NCBI GenBank assembly: GCA_043424615.1
Contig: JBHWOX010000028.1
Span: 1-25,212, forward strand
DNA from: JAUNQW01 sp043424615
GTDB lineage: Bacteria > Bacillota > Bacilli > Lactobacillales > Carnobacteriaceae_A
Reading direction: 5' to 3'
Length of the DNA: 25,212 nucleotides
The notes under the pieces were generated by a model. That model saw nothing but the letters and a program-made list of their open reading frames with translations, was not told where the DNA came from and searched no databases. Below, piece by piece: positions 1 to 6,704 of the stretch. The position numbers were made by a program, and so were the translations under genes. The first letter of the stretch is position 1. Each line of letters begins with the position of its first letter.

Positions 1-23
1 TGTCTAGAAATGAGGTGGAAGGA

Positions 24-380
24 ATGATAATAAAAGAAGAGAATAATTGTCAGCCAGCACTCTGTCCGAAGTTTGAATACACTTTCGGCATTTTAGGTAA
101 GAAATGGAATGGTCTAATTATCGAGGCTCTTTTAGAATCTGAAGGATCCATGCGTTTTATCGACTTGTCTAAAAGTATCGATAAAGTGAGTGACCGTGTC
201 TTGACTGAGCGCTTGAAGGAATTAGAAAAATTAGATATTATCCAACGCCCAGGGGGTACGGATAATGTTCGTGCTGGCTACTGTTTAACTGACAAGGGTA
301 AGGCCTTGAATAAAGTTATGAAAGAGGTTCAACTTTGGGCAGACGAATGGGTGTGCTCAGAGGAATGCCAGCAGGCTTAA
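24..380 (+). CDS. HxlR-family winged-helix transcriptional regulator
   Basis: A 118-residue protein with the HxlR/DUF24 layout: an N-terminal Cys followed by CPKFEYTFGILGKKW, a winged-helix core with LTERLKELEKLDII, and a GYCLTDKGKAL wing. HxlR proteins are dimeric DNA-binding regulators, several of which sense electrophiles or oxidants through an N-terminal Cys. This one has five Cys (about residues 9, 14, 87, 111 and 115), including a C-terminal CSEEC pair, so thiol sensing is plausible but is inference. The frame is open back to a GTG at position 15. I chose the ATG at 24 because a GAGGTGG-type Shine-Dalgarno lies just upstream and overlaps the GTG. Its target gene is not visible: the next gene is pheS, which has its own promoter and T-box. 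The gene could regulate something left of the window. Confidence 0.85.
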   Translation: MIIKEENNCQPALCPKFEYTFGILGKKWNGLIIEALLESEGSMRFIDLSKSIDKVSDRVLTERLKELEKLDIIQRPGGTDNVRAGYCLTDKGKALNKVMKEVQLWADEWVCSEECQQA

Positions 381-391
381 GGAGACGGTTC

Positions 392-420
392 TTGATTTTA
401 GGCTTATTTTTGCGTAAAAT
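392..420 (+). promoter_or_regulatory. Probable sigma-A promoter of the pheST operon
   Basis: TTGATT (392-397) and TAAAAT (415-420) are separated by 17 nt. This would start transcription near 427, just ahead of the T-box leader, which is the expected arrangement for a T-box-controlled operon. It was found by eye and is untested. Confidence 0.7.
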
Positions 421-434
421 CGTAGTATCTAAAT

Positions 435-668
435 AAAACATGATAGTGAAAGAAAGTAGTATTTTAGGACTGTGAATGAGAGAGTGAAAATCTTGGCTGG
501 AAATTTTCACATCATAAGCTAAAAGAATTCGTTCTGGAGTCGTTTAATAAAAAGTTAAACCGGTCGGCGCCGTTATGCTTAAGTGTGATTCTAACATCTT
601 TGGATGATATGGATCAAAGTAGGGTGGCACCGCGCTCAACTCGTCCCTTTTTAGGGAGGAGTTTTTTG
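435..668 (+). promoter_or_regulatory. T-box leader (tRNA-Phe responsive) controlling pheST
   Basis: The leader holds the universal T-box sequence AGGGTGGCACCGCG at 621-634, followed by an intrinsic terminator. Upstream are Stem I hallmarks: GAAAGAAAGTAG (448-459), GAGAGAG (479-485), and a distal hairpin GTGAAAAT (484-491) with ATTTTCAC (503-510) whose loop region contains TTGGCTGGAAA. A UUC Phe codon is available in the specifier region at 528-530, and again at 532-534; I cannot decide between them without folding. T-box RNAs bind uncharged tRNA, which stabilises an antiterminator and allows read-through. Here that would raise PheST synthesis when tRNA-Phe is uncharged. Confidence 0.95.
638..668 (+). 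terminator. T-box regulated intrinsic terminator
   Basis: AACTC (638-642) pairs with GAGTT (659-663), and TCCCT (644-648) pairs with AGGGA (653-657) around one G/G mismatch. A T-run follows. This is the terminator that competes with the T-box antiterminator. Confidence 0.9.
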
Positions 669-691
669 TTTTTAAAAAGGAGGCAATTCAA

Positions 692-1726
692 TTGAACATG
701 GAAGAAGAGTTACGTCAAATTCAAGAAGCTGCCGCAGCAGAAATTGAACAAGCAACAGATTTAAATGCTATTGAAGATATACGCGTCAAGTATTTTGGTC
801 GAAAAGGTCAAATTACCCAATGCATGAAAGGCATGGCAGATTTATCTCCAGAAGAAAAACCAGTGATTGGAAAATTAAGTAATGAGGTCCGCAATCACAT
901 CAGCAGCCAGTTAGAAAGTAAGCAGGCTCAATTTGAAGAAGAACAATTAAACCAACAATTGAAAGATGAAACCATTGATGTGACCTTGGAAGGTCGCCAT
1001 TTCCCACTTGGCTCTAGCCATATACTGACTCAAGTTCGAGAAGAAATTGAAGACTTATTCGTGGGTATGGGCTATCAAGTGATCGATGGATACGAAGTCG
1101 AACAGGACGATTATAATTTCAAACGGATGAACCTGCCGGAAGACCATCCTGCCCGTGACATGCAAGATACTTTCTACATTAGTGATAATTTACTGATGCG
1201 GACCCATACCTCACCCGTTCAAGCTAGGGTGATGGATGAACATGATTTTTCATCTGGTCCTTTAAAAATGATCAGTCCAGGCAAAGTTTACCGTCGCGAT
1301 AATGATGATGCCACTCACTCCCACCAATTCCAACAGATTGAAGGTTTAGTGGTGGACCATCAGATATCCTTGGCTGATCTAAAAGGGACTTTGGATGTGT
1401 TGGCAAAAGAATTATTTGGTGCTGACCGTGATATCCGCTTGCGCCCCTCTTATTTCCCATTCACCGAACCTTCTGTCGAAGTGGATGTATCTTGTTTCAA
1501 TTGTGAAGGGGCAGGTTGTAACATTTGCAAGCAGTCCGGATGGATAGAAATTCTAGGTGCTGGCGTGGTTCATCCTCATGTGTTAGAAATGTCTGAGATT
1601 GATCCTGAAGAATATTCTGGTTTTGCTTTTGGATTAGGAATTGAGCGTGTGGCCATGTTGAAGTATGGGATCACAGATATTCGGCACTTTTACCAAAACG
1701 ACCAACGATTCTTGTCACAATTTTAA
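692..1726 (+). CDS. pheS: Phenylalanine--tRNA ligase, alpha subunit
   Basis: The alpha subunit of the cytoplasmic (alpha-beta)2 PheRS charges tRNA-Phe with phenylalanine using ATP. At 344 residues it has normal length. An N-terminal coiled-coil tRNA-binding arm (about residues 1-90) precedes a class II catalytic core containing RTHTSPVQARVM, GKVYRRDNDDATHSHQF and the C-terminal motif 3 FGLGIERVAMLKYGI. The Cys-rich segment CFNCEGAGCNICK before WIEILGAGVVHP is usual for Gram-positive PheS. The start is probably TTG at 692: the AAGGAGG at 677-683 lies 8 nt before it but 14 nt before the alternative ATG at 698. It lies downstream of a Phe T-box and 13 nt before pheT. Confidence 0.97.
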   Translation: MNMEEELRQIQEAAAAEIEQATDLNAIEDIRVKYFGRKGQITQCMKGMADLSPEEKPVIGKLSNEVRNHISSQLESKQAQFEEEQLNQQLKDETIDVTLEGRHFPLGSSHILTQVREEIEDLFVGMGYQVIDGYEVEQDDYNFKRMNLPEDHPARDMQDTFYISDNLLMRTHTSPVQARVMDEHDFSSGPLKMISPGKVYRRDNDDATHSHQFQQIEGLVVDHQISLADLKGTLDVLAKELFGADRDIRLRPSYFPFTEPSVEVDVSCFNCEGAGCNICKQSGWIEILGAGVVHPHVLEMSEIDPEEYSGFAFGLGIERVAMLKYGITDIRHFYQNDQRFLSQF

Positions 1727-1739
1727 TAGGAGGTAAGAC

Positions 1740-4154
1740 ATGCTAATATCATTTAATTGGTTAAAAGAATATTTAGATTTAAGCGATGTTGATCCCGTTG
1801 ACTTGGGTCATCAACTCTCTATAACAGGACTAGAAGTTGAAAATATTAAACAGCCTGGCCAAGACATTTCAAATATTGTCGTAGGTGAAATTGTAAGTTG
1901 CCAAGCCATCCCAGATACGCATTTGAATGCGACTCAAGTCAATGTTGGCCAGGATTCTTTACAAGATATTGTTTGTGGGGCCCCTAATGTCCAAGAAGGT
2001 CAAAAGGTTATTGTCGCTTTGCCTGGAGCGAGATTGCCTGGAGGAATTGAAATAGCCGAGCGCCAAATGCAGGGTTATCCGTCAAATGGTATGATTTGTT
2101 CATTACAGGAATGTGGTTTTTCCGAACAAGTGGTTCCTAAAGCTTATGCAGAGGGGATATACGTTTTCCCTGATGAGGTGGAAGCCGGTCAAGATGCCAA
2201 GGAATTATTAGGTTTAGACGATGTGATTTATGACGTTGACCTCACGCCTAACCGTTCAGACGCTTTGAGCATGAGAGGGGTCGCTCATGAAGTGGGGGCT
2301 ATTCTAAGTCAACAGCCACGCTTTCCTGAGATTGAAGTTAAAGAAGGGTCCTCCCATTCTATTGAAGAAGGGTTGACCGTTAGTGTTGACGACCCTGCTG
2401 ATGCTCCCATTTATAAAATCAGAGGAATTGAAGATTTAGAGCTTGGAGAAAGTCCCATCTGGCTTCAAAGAAAAATCATGGCCTCTGGAATGCGTCCAAT
2501 TGATAATTTCGTGGATGTGACCAATTATATTATGATGGAGTATGGACAACCTCTTCACGCTTTCGACTACGACCTTATTGAAGGTCAAGAAATTAAAGTA
2601 CGACGGGCGCAGGATGAGGAGATTTTGACGACTTTAGACGGTAAAGAACGACACTTAAGCACAGAAGATATCGTCATTACTGATGGAGAAAAAGCGATTG
2701 CTTTAGCAGGGGTCATGGGGGGAGAAAATTCTCACATTTCAGACCAGACGACTCGGGTGGCCCTTGAAGCAGCAGTTTTTAGTCCCATCCATATTCGCCG
2801 AACCGCTGCGTCTTTAAACTTACGCTCAGAAGCCAGTGCCCGCTTTGAAAAAGGGGTCAATTTAGCTACCGTTCAAGATGCCCTGGACCATGCAGCAGTC
2901 CTGCTAGCTGAATTAGGACATGGGAAATTACTGGCAGGAACCGCTGAAAGCGTTCATGTGGAGGCAGAAGATGTTGAAATTCCAATGACCGTCTCTTATT
3001 TGGAAGGGATTATTGGAACTGAATTTAACAAGCTAATTGTCTTTGACATCCTTGACCGCCTAGGCTTTGATTATGAGGATGGTGAGGATGATAGCTTTAC
3101 AGTCATTATTCCTCCGCGTCGTTGGGATATAAAAATTAAGGCGGATGTGGCTGAAGAAGTGGCGCGCATTTATGGCTATAATAATTTACCAAACAGCCTG
3201 CCAGCTAGTGTTGGCAAAGCTGGCCAGCTCAACCCTATGCAGAAACTGATTCGTCATACCAACCGCCACCTACAGACACTCGGCTTTAATCAAGCCTTGA
3301 ACTATTCTCTGACCACCAAAGAAAAAGCCAATCGCTTTGCTTTAGAGGACAGTGAAGATACCACTCTCAGCATGCCTTTAAGTGAAGAACACCAGACCTT
3401 AAGAAAATCCCTTATTTCTGGTCTTTTAACGAGTGCTCAATACAACCACGCCCGTTCCCAAGATCAAATCTTCCTCTACGAAAGTGGACGGGTCTATCAT
3501 GGGACACCGGAAGATGATTTATTAAATGAAGAAGAATATGTGGCAGCCTTGGCTTGTGGAAGCTGGTTCGATGATTGGACGAAAGATAGCCTACCTATGG
3601 ATTTCTATAGCTTGAAAGGTATTTTACAATCCTTACTTGGCAGTTACCGGCTGGCAGACCCTGTTCGCTTTGAAGCAGTAAATGATATGGCTGGCATGCA
3701 TCCGGGCCAAACCGCTCATCTTTATTTGGGAGACCAGCTTTTAGGTTTCATTGGACAAATCCACCCCAGCTTAGCTGACCAGTACGATTTAAAAGAAGTG
3801 TTTGTCTTTGAAATGAGTTTGCAAGTGATTCATGATGCGGAAAAACAATCCATGCTGGTGAGTGAAATTGCTAAGTATCCAGGAATTAGTCGCGATGTGG
3901 CCCTGCTTTTAGACCACAAGATTCATCACAGCCAAATTGTTGACGTCATTGAAAAAGCAGCTGGCCCATGGTTACAAGACATTCGCTTGTTTGACTACTA
4001 TGTGGGTGATTCCATTGAAGAAGGTAAAAAATCCATGGCTTATTCTCTCTTCTATCAAAATCCGAATGCTACCTTAGTTGAAGAGGAGATTCAGAAAGAT
4101 TTTGAAAAAGTGATCCATGCCCTGGAAGATGAACTCCAAGCGGATATACGTTAA
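1740..4154 (+). CDS. pheT: Phenylalanine--tRNA ligase, beta subunit
   Basis: The beta subunit of PheRS, 804 residues, normal length. In order it carries a tRNA-binding OB (EMAP-II-like) domain at about residues 40-150 with GAPNVQEGQKV and a GMICSLQECGF segment. The B3/B4 editing region (about 200-380), containing DNFVDVTNYIMMEYGQPLHAFD and RSEASARFEKG, follows, and it hydrolyses mischarged Tyr-tRNA. Next come B5 (about 405-480, IIPPRRWDIKIKADVAEEV), the pseudo-catalytic core, and a C-terminal FDX-ACB anticodon-binding domain (about 710-803, from KYPGISRDVALLLD). It follows pheS by 13 nt with a TAGGAGG ribosome site at 1727-1733, so the two subunits are co-translated from one T-box-controlled transcript. 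Confidence 0.97.
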   Translation: MLISFNWLKEYLDLSDVDPVDLGHQLSITGLEVENIKQPGQDISNIVVGEIVSCQAIPDTHLNATQVNVGQDSLQDIVCGAPNVQEGQKVIVALPGARLPGGIEIAERQMQGYPSNGMICSLQECGFSEQVVPKAYAEGIYVFPDEVEAGQDAKELLGLDDVIYDVDLTPNRSDALSMRGVAHEVGAILSQQPRFPEIEVKEGSSHSIEEGLTVSVDDPADAPIYKIRGIEDLELGESPIWLQRKIMASGMRPIDNFVDVTNYIMMEYGQPLHAFDYDLIEGQEIKVRRAQDEEILTTLDGKERHLSTEDIVITDGEKAIALAGVMGGENSHISDQTTRVALEAAVFSPIHIRRTAASLNLRSEASARFEKGVNLATVQDALDHAAVLLAELGHGKLLAGTAESVHVEAEDVEIPMTVSYLEGIIGTEFNKLIVFDILDRLGFDYEDGEDDSFTVIIPPRRWDIKIKADVAEEVARIYGYNNLPNSLPASVGKAGQLNPMQKLIRHTNRHLQTLGFNQALNYSLTTKEKANRFALEDSEDTTLSMPLSEEHQTLRKSLISGLLTSAQYNHARSQDQIFLYESGRVYHGTPEDDLLNEEEYVAALACGSWFDDWTKDSLPMDFYSLKGILQSLLGSYRLADPVRFEAVNDMAGMHPGQTAHLYLGDQLLGFIGQIHPSLADQYDLKEVFVFEMSLQVIHDAEKQSMLVSEIAKYPGISRDVALLLDHKIHHSQIVDVIEKAAGPWLQDIRLFDYYVGDSIEEGKKSMAYSLFYQNPNATLVEEEIQKDFEKVIHALEDELQADIR

Positions 4155-4170
4155 TTTAAATAAATTTTAA

Positions 4171-4212
4171 AAACACTGTGTTAGGATAGATTCCTAGCAT
4201 AGTGTTTTTTTG
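4171..4212 (+). terminator. Strong intrinsic terminator of pheST
   Basis: AACACT (4172-4177) pairs with AGTGTT (4201-4206). The stem continues through GTG/CAT and wobble pairs to TAGGA (4182-4186) with TCCTA (4192-4196). An uninterrupted T-run follows. Confidence 0.93.
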
Positions 4213-4225
4213 AAAGGAGTTTTTT

Positions 4226-4699
4226 ATGGGAGAATTTTTATCCTTAACCCTTCACAATATCGTCGAATATTTAAAATCACAATTGAAGTTGTTTGCTATC
4301 AGCTTATTCATTTTATCTGTGGGCTTATATTTTATGGACATTTCTTGGTTTATTTTAGTTGCTTTAGCAATTACTTTGATTGATTTCATTCCGCTCATTG
4401 GAAGTGCCTTGGTTTTTGTGCCTTGGATCATTTACGAATGGTTTTGGCATAGTCCCCAGCAGGCTATAGCATTATTAATCTTATTCCTTGTTTTAGAAGT
4501 AAGCCAATACTTTTTGGAACCTTTTCTTCTTGGAAAAGATTTGGACTTGCCTCTCTGGCTCACTTTTTTGGCCAGTGTCCTGTCGATATTTTTAGCTAGT
4601 AACTTTCTGACTATCATTTTAATTCCCTTGGTCTTGCCAGTCATAGCTTCCATCAAACAATACCTTCAAAGCCACCAACTCAGCCGGCCAAAATTCTAA
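4226..4699 (+). CDS. Half-length AI-2E-type (UPF0118) membrane protein
   Basis: A 157-residue, strongly hydrophobic protein with about four to five predicted membrane segments. It resembles only the C-terminal half of AI-2E/YtvI-type permeases (usually about 350 residues). The family-like stretches are IDFIPLIGSALVFVPWIIY and a following EPFLLGKDLDLPLWLTFLA, with a final helix pair ending PLVLPVIASIKQYL. It has its own AAAGGAG site 6 nt before ATG 4226 and lies between two terminators. It therefore looks like a genuine short gene rather than the 3' remnant of an upstream frame. Family members are annotated as quorum-signal or sodium exporters. No function can be assigned to this truncated form; it might work as a homo-oligomer or be decaying. 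Confidence 0.65.
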   Translation: MGEFLSLTLHNIVEYLKSQLKLFAISLFILSVGLYFMDISWFILVALAITLIDFIPLIGSALVFVPWIIYEWFWHSPQQAIALLILFLVLEVSQYFLEPFLLGKDLDLPLWLTFLASVLSIFLASNFLTIILIPLVLPVIASIKQYLQSHQLSRPKF

Positions 4700-4763
4700 C
4701 CATCCGATGGCAGAGGTCTATCATGAGTTCGGCTTTTAACCCTGAAAAGTTGAATAAATCGCT

Positions 4764-4808
4764 AAAAAATGAGTCCTCTCACTTAAAAGAGGACTCATTT
4801 TTCTTTTT
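4764..4808. terminator. Bidirectional terminator between convergent genes
   Basis: Perfect stem GAGTCCTCT (4771-4779) with AGAGGACTC (4788-4796). It is flanked by an A-run on the left (4764-4769) and a T-run on the right (4798-4802). It can serve both the plus-strand AI-2E-type gene and the minus-strand rnhC, whose stop codon overlaps its right edge. Confidence 0.92.
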
Positions 4809-5724
4809 ATGGCTGGGCTAATTTTTCAGCTTTTTTTGTATTTGCAAAATGCAATTTGGCAAAATCTGCTAAATCCAGCTTAGGGTTTTGAATGATTTTC
4901 GCGGCTTGTTGGTCGACTTTTTCGTTAGCCCCTATCTTTAATTGGAAGCCCGCCTGGTCAGATAAGTTCTTCATTTCAATTAAGAACTGGTCGCGAGCGA
5001 TGATAGACGCAGCAGCAACGGAAAGGTGAGCGCTCTCCGCTCTTTTTAAAAAATAAACATGGTCTTTGACTTGGCGTTCCGCTTGCTTGATGTGGGCAAA
5101 ATAGTATTGAGCCTCTTCAAACTGGTCAATTAAAATGGCTTGGGGTTTCTGGGGAGATAGCTGGTCTAAAACTTTGATCAGCGCTTGATTATGAAGGAGG
5201 GCTTTCATCTTGTGTTGGGACATTTGAGGTTGGATTTCATTGTATTTGCGAGGGTGGACCACTAAAAGTTTATAGGGAATCAGGGATTTGATTTGCCCAG
5301 CCAGTTTCTGAATTTGCTGGTCGCTTAAATTTTTAGAGTCTTGAACCCCTAATTCTTTTAGCTTTTTAATTTTGTTCTGGTCGACATAGGCAGCGCAAAC
5401 AGTGATAGGACCGAAGTATGAGCCGTTTCCTACTTCATCCGATCCTAAAACCGACCAACTTTCAAAAGATGGCGGGAGCTTAGCATCTTTAAGCTGTTTT
5501 TTATTTGTGGCAGGAGCTTCTAACTTGGCCCATTGCCCAGCCTCTTTTTCAGCTCCATTGCCTTGAAATACCACCTTTCCAGAATGATAGGCCGTGACTG
5601 TGACGCCATTTTTTTTAGCTTGAAAAAGGCTATAAGCTGGAGCCTTTTCTTTTTTATAGGACTGATAATAGAGGTCCAATTCTTTTAACAGCTGATCGCT
5701 TGCATTGATGGTTTGAGTTGACAT
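4807..5724 (-). CDS. rnhC: Ribonuclease HIII
   Basis: Cleaves the RNA strand of RNA-DNA hybrids using divalent metal in the cytoplasm. The 305-residue protein has the RNase HIII plan: an N-terminal TBP-like substrate-binding region (about 1-90) and a type 2 RNase H catalytic domain with GSDEVGNGSYFGPITV, DSKNLSDQ and ESAHLSVAAASIIARDQF. A frame-compatible ATG lies 8 codons upstream (5748), but the AAGGAG site is positioned for the ATG at 5724, giving the N-terminus MSTQTINASDQ. It is transcribed divergently from zapA, the same neighbourhood as in Bacillus subtilis. An extended -10 (TGGTATGCT, complement of about 5756-5764) may drive it. Confidence 0.95.
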   Translation of the reverse strand: MSTQTINASDQLLKELDLYYQSYKKEKAPAYSLFQAKKNGVTVTAYHSGKVVFQGNGAEKEAGQWAKLEAPATNKKQLKDAKLPPSFESWSVLGSDEVGNGSYFGPITVCAAYVDQNKIKKLKELGVQDSKNLSDQQIQKLAGQIKSLIPYKLLVVHPRKYNEIQPQMSQHKMKALLHNQALIKVLDQLSPQKPQAILIDQFEEAQYYFAHIKQAERQVKDHVYFLKRAESAHLSVAAASIIARDQFLIEMKNLSDQAGFQLKIGANEKVDQQAAKIIQNPKLDLADFAKLHFANTKKAEKLAQP

Positions 5725-5787
5725 AAACACGCTCCTTCTCTCATGCACCCATCATAGCATACCATCCTCTGGGACTTCTTAATAATA

Positions 5788-5817
5788 TTGTGAGTCCTTT
5801 CTTTTTCATGGTAAAAT
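5788..5817 (+). promoter_or_regulatory. Probable promoter of the zapA-cvpA-mutS2 operon
   Basis: TTGTGA (5788-5793), 18-nt spacer, TAAAAT (5812-5817) preceded by TGG, giving an extended -10. It lies in the rnhC/zapA divergent region about 30 nt before zapA. Confidence 0.6.
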
Positions 5818-5846
5818 GAACGGGCATATAGATAAGGAGGATGGCA

Positions 5847-6113
5847 GTGGTTTTCAATAAAAGACGTTATCGTGCAACCATTCAAAATAAAGAATATACA
5901 ATCGTTGGATCGAAAAGTGATGAACATATGGATGTTGTGATCGATAGCTTAAACGAGCAAATTGATCAACTCAAAGCCTTGTCTGAGAAAATGACGACGG
6001 AAGAAGCTGCTATTTTGGTAGCCATCAATGCGATTTCTGAAAAGGTGGACATGCAGGAGGAATTAATCACTCATTCTGACCGGCAGCAAGCAAAGGATAA
6101 GTTGGAAGACTAG
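5847..6113 (+). CDS. zapA: Cell division protein ZapA
   Basis: A small protein that bundles FtsZ protofilaments and stabilises the Z-ring. The 88-residue sequence has the Gram-positive ZapA form: a short N-terminal strand region (RYRATIQNKEYTIVGSKSDEHM) and then a long helix (DSLNEQIDQLKALSEKMTTE, ILVAINAISEK) for dimer/tetramer coiled coils. An ATG at 5841 abuts the AAGGAGG (5834-5840) with no spacing. The in-frame GTG at 5847 has a 6-nt spacer and is the likelier start. It is first in an operon with cvpA and mutS2 and divergent from rnhC, the conserved Firmicutes arrangement. Confidence 0.9.
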   Translation: MVFNKRRYRATIQNKEYTIVGSKSDEHMDVVIDSLNEQIDQLKALSEKMTTEEAAILVAINAISEKVDMQEELITHSDRQQAKDKLED

Positions 6114-6130
6114 GCGATAAAGGAGTAATC

Positions 6131-6676
6131 ATGTTTGTTTTATTTTTTTTAATTTACCTTGCAATAGCAGCCTACGAAGGGGTTCGCAATGGGTTGGTTC
6201 ATCAATTGATCTCACTCTTAATTTATGTCCTAGCCTTTATTATGGCCATGATTTTTTATCCTGCCCTGAGTGACATGCTTGAATTAATCATTCCTTACCC
6301 TTCACCTTCTTGGCACAATGCTTTTGTCCTTTATGATTCAACCATTTCTTTTGGCCTGGACCAAAGTTTTTATGCTCTGATTTCATTCTTTTTGATTTTT
6401 ATGTTGGGCTGGTTAATTTCCAAACTGGTCCTCTATGTGATTGAGCCAGCCGATCATTTTAGCCAGCATCCCTTGATGGACATGTTGGGAGGGGCTCTTA
6501 TTTCTATTTTTCAAGCCTATATGATTTTATTTCTGGCTTTATTCATTTTATCGACCATGGCCACTGATGGAATCCAGGAATTTTTCACTCATAGTGGTCT
6601 TGCTCGCGCCATTGTTCAACATACCCCTCTCTTTTCAAATTTCTTCTATGACGGATGGATTTTGTCTTATTCCTAA
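6131..6676 (+). CDS. cvpA: CvpA-family membrane protein
   Basis: A 181-residue integral membrane protein with four hydrophobic segments (about residues 1-18, 22-45, 75-105 and 125-150) and the family-like N-terminal pattern YEGVRNGLVHQLISLL. CvpA homologues were named for colicin V production in E. coli; the Gram-positive role (YshB in B. subtilis) is undefined and probably envelope-related. It starts 17 nt after zapA with an AAAGGAG site and is followed 28 nt later by mutS2. The B. subtilis polX gene that normally sits between cvpA and mutS2 is absent. Confidence 0.87.
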   Translation: MFVLFFLIYLAIAAYEGVRNGLVHQLISLLIYVLAFIMAMIFYPALSDMLELIIPYPSPSWHNAFVLYDSTISFGLDQSFYALISFFLIFMLGWLISKLVLYVIEPADHFSQHPLMDMLGGALISIFQAYMILFLALFILSTMATDGIQEFFTHSGLARAIVQHTPLFSNFFYDGWILSYS

Positions 6677-6704
6677 GTCATTGAAGCTAGAAAGGTGATG
6701 ACAG

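Noticed and set aside
316..510. Minus-strand 64-codon frame over the T-box leader
   Set aside because: No ribosome site, and it overlaps the HxlR 3' end and a well-supported structured RNA.
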